Position numbers and translations under genes: made by a program. Below the pieces are notes generated by a model. It ran no database searches. It saw only the letters and a program-made list of their open reading frames with translations, and had not been told where the DNA came from. Below, piece by piece: positions 60,342 to 64,000 of a stretch of 64,000 nucleotides of DNA. Source of the DNA: Glossina fuscipes (Eukaryota > Arthropoda > Insecta > Diptera > Glossinidae). Every line of letters begins with the position of its first letter. The first letter of the stretch is position 1. The stretch lies in contig NW_023998569.1 in the NCBI RefSeq assembly GCF_014805625.2, forward strand, positions 1,256,179-1,320,178, read 5' to 3'.

Positions 60342-61290
60342 TTTCTGCTAATTTACAGAAAGAACGTAATACTCTATGCTAATTTGCAAAGCCGTCGGCA
60401 AATGTCCACAATTTTTTCCAAATTCTCTGTTAATTAATAAAAAACATCTGTTGAAATTGTATACAAACAAACAAACAAATAAAAAACATCTGTTGAAATT
60501 CTATACTGTAATAAAAAAAATGTTATTTCTGTGGTACTGATGTTGTGTATATGAATGATGTTTAGTTTATTTTTATTATTCGGTGTACCGCGGTTTAGCC
60601 CTATGCTGCTCGGCTTCTGTGCGCCAAGTCTAACCGTCTCATGGAGTGCCAATGAAGCTCGGCAAGAGATGTTCCCTAACTTTGAACTTGGGCGAATTTA
60701 ACGCCTTGTATTTTCAGCGAGTTAAACGCTTGATTGAATTGTTTGATAGCAATTAATTTTATTCAATTCTTGCCTGGCTATTTATACACGAATTATTACA
60801 CTAAATTATGCTAACGTAAACAAATAGTAATTGTTTTGATTGGGGCGCCTGGCATCGTATTGCATTTCGTAATGCAATACCCAGCCAGTTGAAGTGCGAC
60901 AAAATTTTTGTTTTACTTTTTTTTTGTTACAGAATTATGCTAAATTCGCACTTCAAAGTGGATGCAAACAACGGTGTGCGATCACACTACAATACAAACA
61001 AACAAACAATTTGGCAATTTAACAACAAAAACAACAGTAGTAGTGAATAAGTAGTGAATAAAGCATACAAATAAATAAAATAAAGTGAAAATAAATAAAC
61101 CGTTTATATACAAGCCGTTTATAAAATTGCGGTTTTTTTTTTACTTTTTTAACTTTACCTTTAACACTTAAAGGTAAGCAAGCAAAGCCAACGTTAAATT
61201 CTCTGCTAATTTACAGAAAGAACGTAATACTCTATGCTAATTACAGAAAGAACGTAATACTTTATGTTAATTGCATAACCGTCGGCAAAA
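60342..61290. repeat. Spaced direct repeats around a non-coding block
   Basis: ctgctaatttacagaaagaa then cgtaatactctatgctaatt and ccgtcggcaaa occur at 60344-60405 and 61203-61288; the second copy has an internal 34-bp duplication. The 60410-61200 block between them has no gene and holds a 22-bp palindrome (60858-60879). It could be a decayed LTR-like or foldback element; no protein supports this. Confidence 0.6.
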
Positions 61291-61572
61291 GTCGATACAA
61301 AAAGAAAATGCGATTGTTAATAATTAAAATTTAATTGTTAAAAGTTAATAATTAGTATTTAATACTGGAAGTTTATTGTATTTATTGTATTATTGGACAT
61401 TTAACAGACTGAATGGCGTTACCATTTAAGTTGTTAGTTGGGCATTTAACCATTTATTTATTATAAGCGACTCTGTGCTTTGCCTTTTAACAGGGAATTT
61501 AGCAAGGGCTTTGTTTAATTTTATAATAAAAATGTTGCCGGTCTAATTTTAGGCTAACTTGTAAAATTATTA

Positions 61573-61906
61573 TTATTAGTATAATTTTAGACTAATAAAA
61601 TAAACTCTTAGACTAAAAAAAAGACATTGAGCACTAACAGCACAGGCTATCGGCTCTAATATAAATAAACGTACATTAGATAAGGAGCTTAGTAGTATTA
61701 ATAAAGTAATATACAGAATTTATATTCGGTTCTGAAGCTGATTTTACAATGTCCAAAGGGTTAGTCGCTCCAAATGCAATACTTCTTGCCAAGAAAATCT
61801 TAAGGCAGTCGCAGAGAATGTGCTTTATAGTTAGAGTTTGTCCACAACTGCAGATTGGGGAGGAAGACTTCTTCAAGATTCATTGGTGAGTTGCGATAGT
61901 ACGACC
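61573..61906 (-). mobile_element. 5'-truncated I-like LINE with 17-bp target duplication
   Basis: Flanked by AACTTGTAAAATTATTA at 61556-61572 and 61907-61923. It contains the end of ORF2 (66 residues, 61676-61876: SSPICSCGQTLTIKHILCDC, the post-RNase-H Cys/His motif C-x-C ... T-x-x-HIL-x-x-C), then the 3' UTR with TAGTCTAAAATT. The 3' UTR matches 2691-2760. It inserted into the tail of the adjacent SINE-like repeat. Confidence 0.85.
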
Positions 61907-61916
61907 AACTTGTAAA

Positions 61917-62060
61917 ATTATTAGTATTATTATTATTAATTTAGCCAGATTATAAATTCTTTTCTCTTAAAACGCTAGCATCAAAAAAAACTCTACCGCA
62001 CTTGAAATTTGAACCCACGAAATTGAGTTAAAATTTCGCGTCAAAAAAGTGGAGGTTCGA
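61917..62060 (-). mobile_element. SINE-like repeat, copy 2
   Basis: Minus-strand start gtgggttcaaatttcaagtg (B-box-like GGTTCAAATTTC), tail tctggctaaattaataataa. Matches 14687-14825 at both ends, less in the middle. Confidence 0.5.
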
Positions 62061-62439
62061 GTTTTGTTGTGTTCAATTATTACAAACATTCGTTATACAT
62101 TGTTTTTGAAAACTTTGAGTTTAAAATTAAACGCTCATACTATAAATTTTTTTTTTTTTTAACGAGATAATAAGAGAAGCAAATGATAAATTAAATTCAT
62201 ATATGTATACATATATATAAATATTCTTAACTCTTAGCATAGAAACGACTTTCCTTTATATATGGAGGCTATTGAAAAACAAAACTTTATTTTTTCAGTT
62301 TTCAAAAACGCTTGGTAATTTTACATCAACCAAATCGTTATTGGAATAATTTTGTCGAGACCAACACCAACGATATGTTAATAACGAAACAAGTAAACAA
62401 ACCAACATTTTTAGCCGATACTGGATATATGGAACAATA

Positions 62440-62610
62440 ATTGTCTGATGAACACAACGAGAATTATTCAATAATTAAAAGAATGCCTTCTAATCTTGAT
62501 GACGTAGATTTAATAAAACTGGTTGAACGGTATCCTATCATTTATACTCATTTACTTGTCTCCCAAGACAAAAGACTTCTCCCGTCAAAAAAATTAACAT
62601 TTAAAAACTG
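62440..62610 (+). pseudogene. Possible MADF-domain start
   Basis: The frame reads MPSNLDDVDLIKLVERYPII then YTHLL. D-x-x-LI-x-LVE-x-YP-x-IY is the first helix of MADF (Adf-1-type) domains, common in flies. It ends in a stop about 25 residues later without the W-x-x-I core. The 123-residue Lys-rich frame at 62868-63239 downstream is unassigned. Confidence 0.3.
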
Positions 62611-63554
62611 AAAAATATTAAATACACGTTAAGGGATAGAAGTTCAATTCAAAATCATCGATTTATTAAATTATTGCTTAATACACATCCTAGAAGAAAA
62701 TCCACACAAAACAAAAAAAATTCTTTTTCTTCTTCTTATACACTCACATAAGGCTGTTATTGGACCTCAATGCAAAAATCTACGAAAGCCAGATAATTCT
62801 ATTATATATATAATTAAATATGTATATTTATATATGTGTATAGTTTTGCACAATTTTCTTAAAGAAAATGAAAACTTCTTTATGGAAATATCAAAAAAAA
62901 AACTATAAGAAGAGAAAAACAAATGAGAAGAATAACAAATGTTTAGTCATACCCCTCCACCCATTGTTTGCAAACTATGAACCAAAATTTTTAATATGTT
63001 TTTTGAAAATATTTCTTAAATTTCCTTTTAATAAGCATTTAAAGAAATACAAAGAATCGTTTACAATTGCGAAGAAAAGTTTATATAATCATAATAAAGA
63101 ACCGTCTATAGAGAAAAGTAAGTATATAATACTTGATTCAAAGCACGTTTTCTGCAAAGAAACAAGGACACCGTTTAGAAACGGATATTTTTTTCCTTCA
63201 TTGCTCATACTTACTCGAACGATTCAATACTTTTTTTAATTGCGTAAATTATACCTTGCCGCAGTAAATGCCAAACAGAAGGGAATTTGTTTGAGATGCT
63301 TTGAATCAAATAAGTTAATCGATGCAACGAAAACAGGTTTTCAATATGACGTAGGGTCGGCTACCGAAAACGATTCATCAAATGATAGTAAAGAACTTAG
63401 TGAGCCATCAAACCTATGAAACAATGTGCGTTACCAATTTATATATTACAGTTTTACAATAAAGGCGATAAACTTACTGTCTGGTGCAAATGGATTTACG
63501 TTAGCTGTCTGCGGTTGCATGACGTTGACAAGCGCGTTCCGCTTTAAAAACTTT

Positions 63555-63762
63555 TCGAAATACTCCTCCACCTCTTTTAGTTTATTTCATAATCATAGAG
63601 GTAGCAACATATATATATATATATATATATGCTAAGGCAATTCTCAACCACCTGGCCAGCCCAGTTGTATACTTTATCATGCTGATATGCGTTACCACCA
63701 ATGATGTTGCTTACATCATCCACAACAAATTGGTTCTCTTCGCGTAATTCATCCAAGTTTGG
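63555..63762 (-). pseudogene. Dlc90F: Tctex-type dynein light chain pseudogene
   Basis: The minus-strand frame reads [14 protein letters not shown] then [20 protein letters not shown] and ENCLS, matching fly Tctex1/Dlc90F (cytoplasmic dynein cargo-adaptor light chain). About nine residues are missing between VDDVS and IIGGNAYQH. After ENCLS a TA microsatellite (63610-63631) replaces the next segment, then TSMIM remains, followed by a stop. The conserved SSC-W and C-terminal strand are absent. Non-functional. Confidence 0.8.
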
Positions 63763-63799
63763 ATTATGCCTATAATAAAGCCTTCCGATAAAGGCCTGA

Positions 63800-64000
63800 T
63801 GCTGTTGACATGTTTACGTGTTAGTGTAGTTACTCCACCCTGCGAGAGTTACTCCAGGGTAAGCCTGCACCAGCTCGTCCATTAATTGAGTAAAATTTGT
63901 AACATTCAACCATGTGTCCATCGATAGAGGATCTGTCACTTATCTGGGTATCGTTGATACCCATATCGCCGGTATTATTAAGAAAAAATTAATCCACCAG
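63800..64000 (-). repeat. R3 repeat copy at window edge
   Basis: 63880-64000 is nearly identical to 59003-59123 (caccagctcgtccattaatt ... gataccca/tctatatcgccggtat). It is cut by the window end. Confidence 0.85.

Noticed and set aside
1..64000. tRNA or rRNA genes
   Set aside because: No cloverleaf with convincing A and B boxes and no conserved rRNA block were seen by eye; a tRNAscan-SE run would settle it.

Overview
The window is AT-rich, intron-bearing, repeat-dense animal DNA. It looks like a higher fly (Diptera: Schizophora, possibly a tephritid). The evidence is short GT-AG introns of about 60 bp, host-gene remnants that read most like the fly versions of Smg6, P5CDh, Mrm2, LYPLAL1 and Tctex dynein light chain, and many ACATA/TA/TAA microsatellites. 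No bacterial-type operon, CRISPR array, rRNA or convincing tRNA was seen. The species call is inference.

Layout. 0-3 kb: a decayed CR1/Jockey-like LINE (minus) and a dispersed repeat with an I-like LINE tail inserted in it. 3-27 kb: mostly non-coding, with dispersed repeats that end in short hairpins, tandem duplications, a mariner fragment, LINE fragments and a SINE-like repeat. 27.3-34.4 kb: a decayed Polinton/Maverick element (copy A) with terminal inverted repeats of about 400 bp, protein-primed family B DNA polymerase, integrase and other gene remnants, and a nested LINE. 34.9-35.5 kb and 51.2-52.5 kb: two arrays of the same roughly 60-bp satellite in opposite orientation. Between them lie host-gene pieces (SET-domain methyltransferase, Mrm2, the last two exons of Smg6, an ankyrin fragment, a P5CDh pseudogene, an unrecognised repeat protein), an I-clade retrotransposon, and one apparently intact gene, a LYPLAL1-like serine hydrolase (minus, one or two introns). 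54.7-57.7 kb: a second, truncated Polinton (copy B) that keeps the 5' zinc-finger exons lost from copy A. 57.7-64 kb: LINE and SINE-like fragments, dispersed repeats and a Tctex light-chain pseudogene.

The only gene that looks fully functional is the LYPLAL1-like hydrolase. The Smg6 terminal exons are splice-competent but lack the rest of the gene. The whole resembles a heterochromatic or sex-chromosome-like graveyard of gene fragments and transposons. The most informative signals are a 346-nt identical tract between the two otherwise diverged Polinton copies (gene conversion?), the inverted satellite arrays, a long antisense reading frame inside a predicted Polinton intron, and the Mrm2-Smg6 juxtaposition with usable splice sites. 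No clearly new functional system could be demonstrated from sequence alone.
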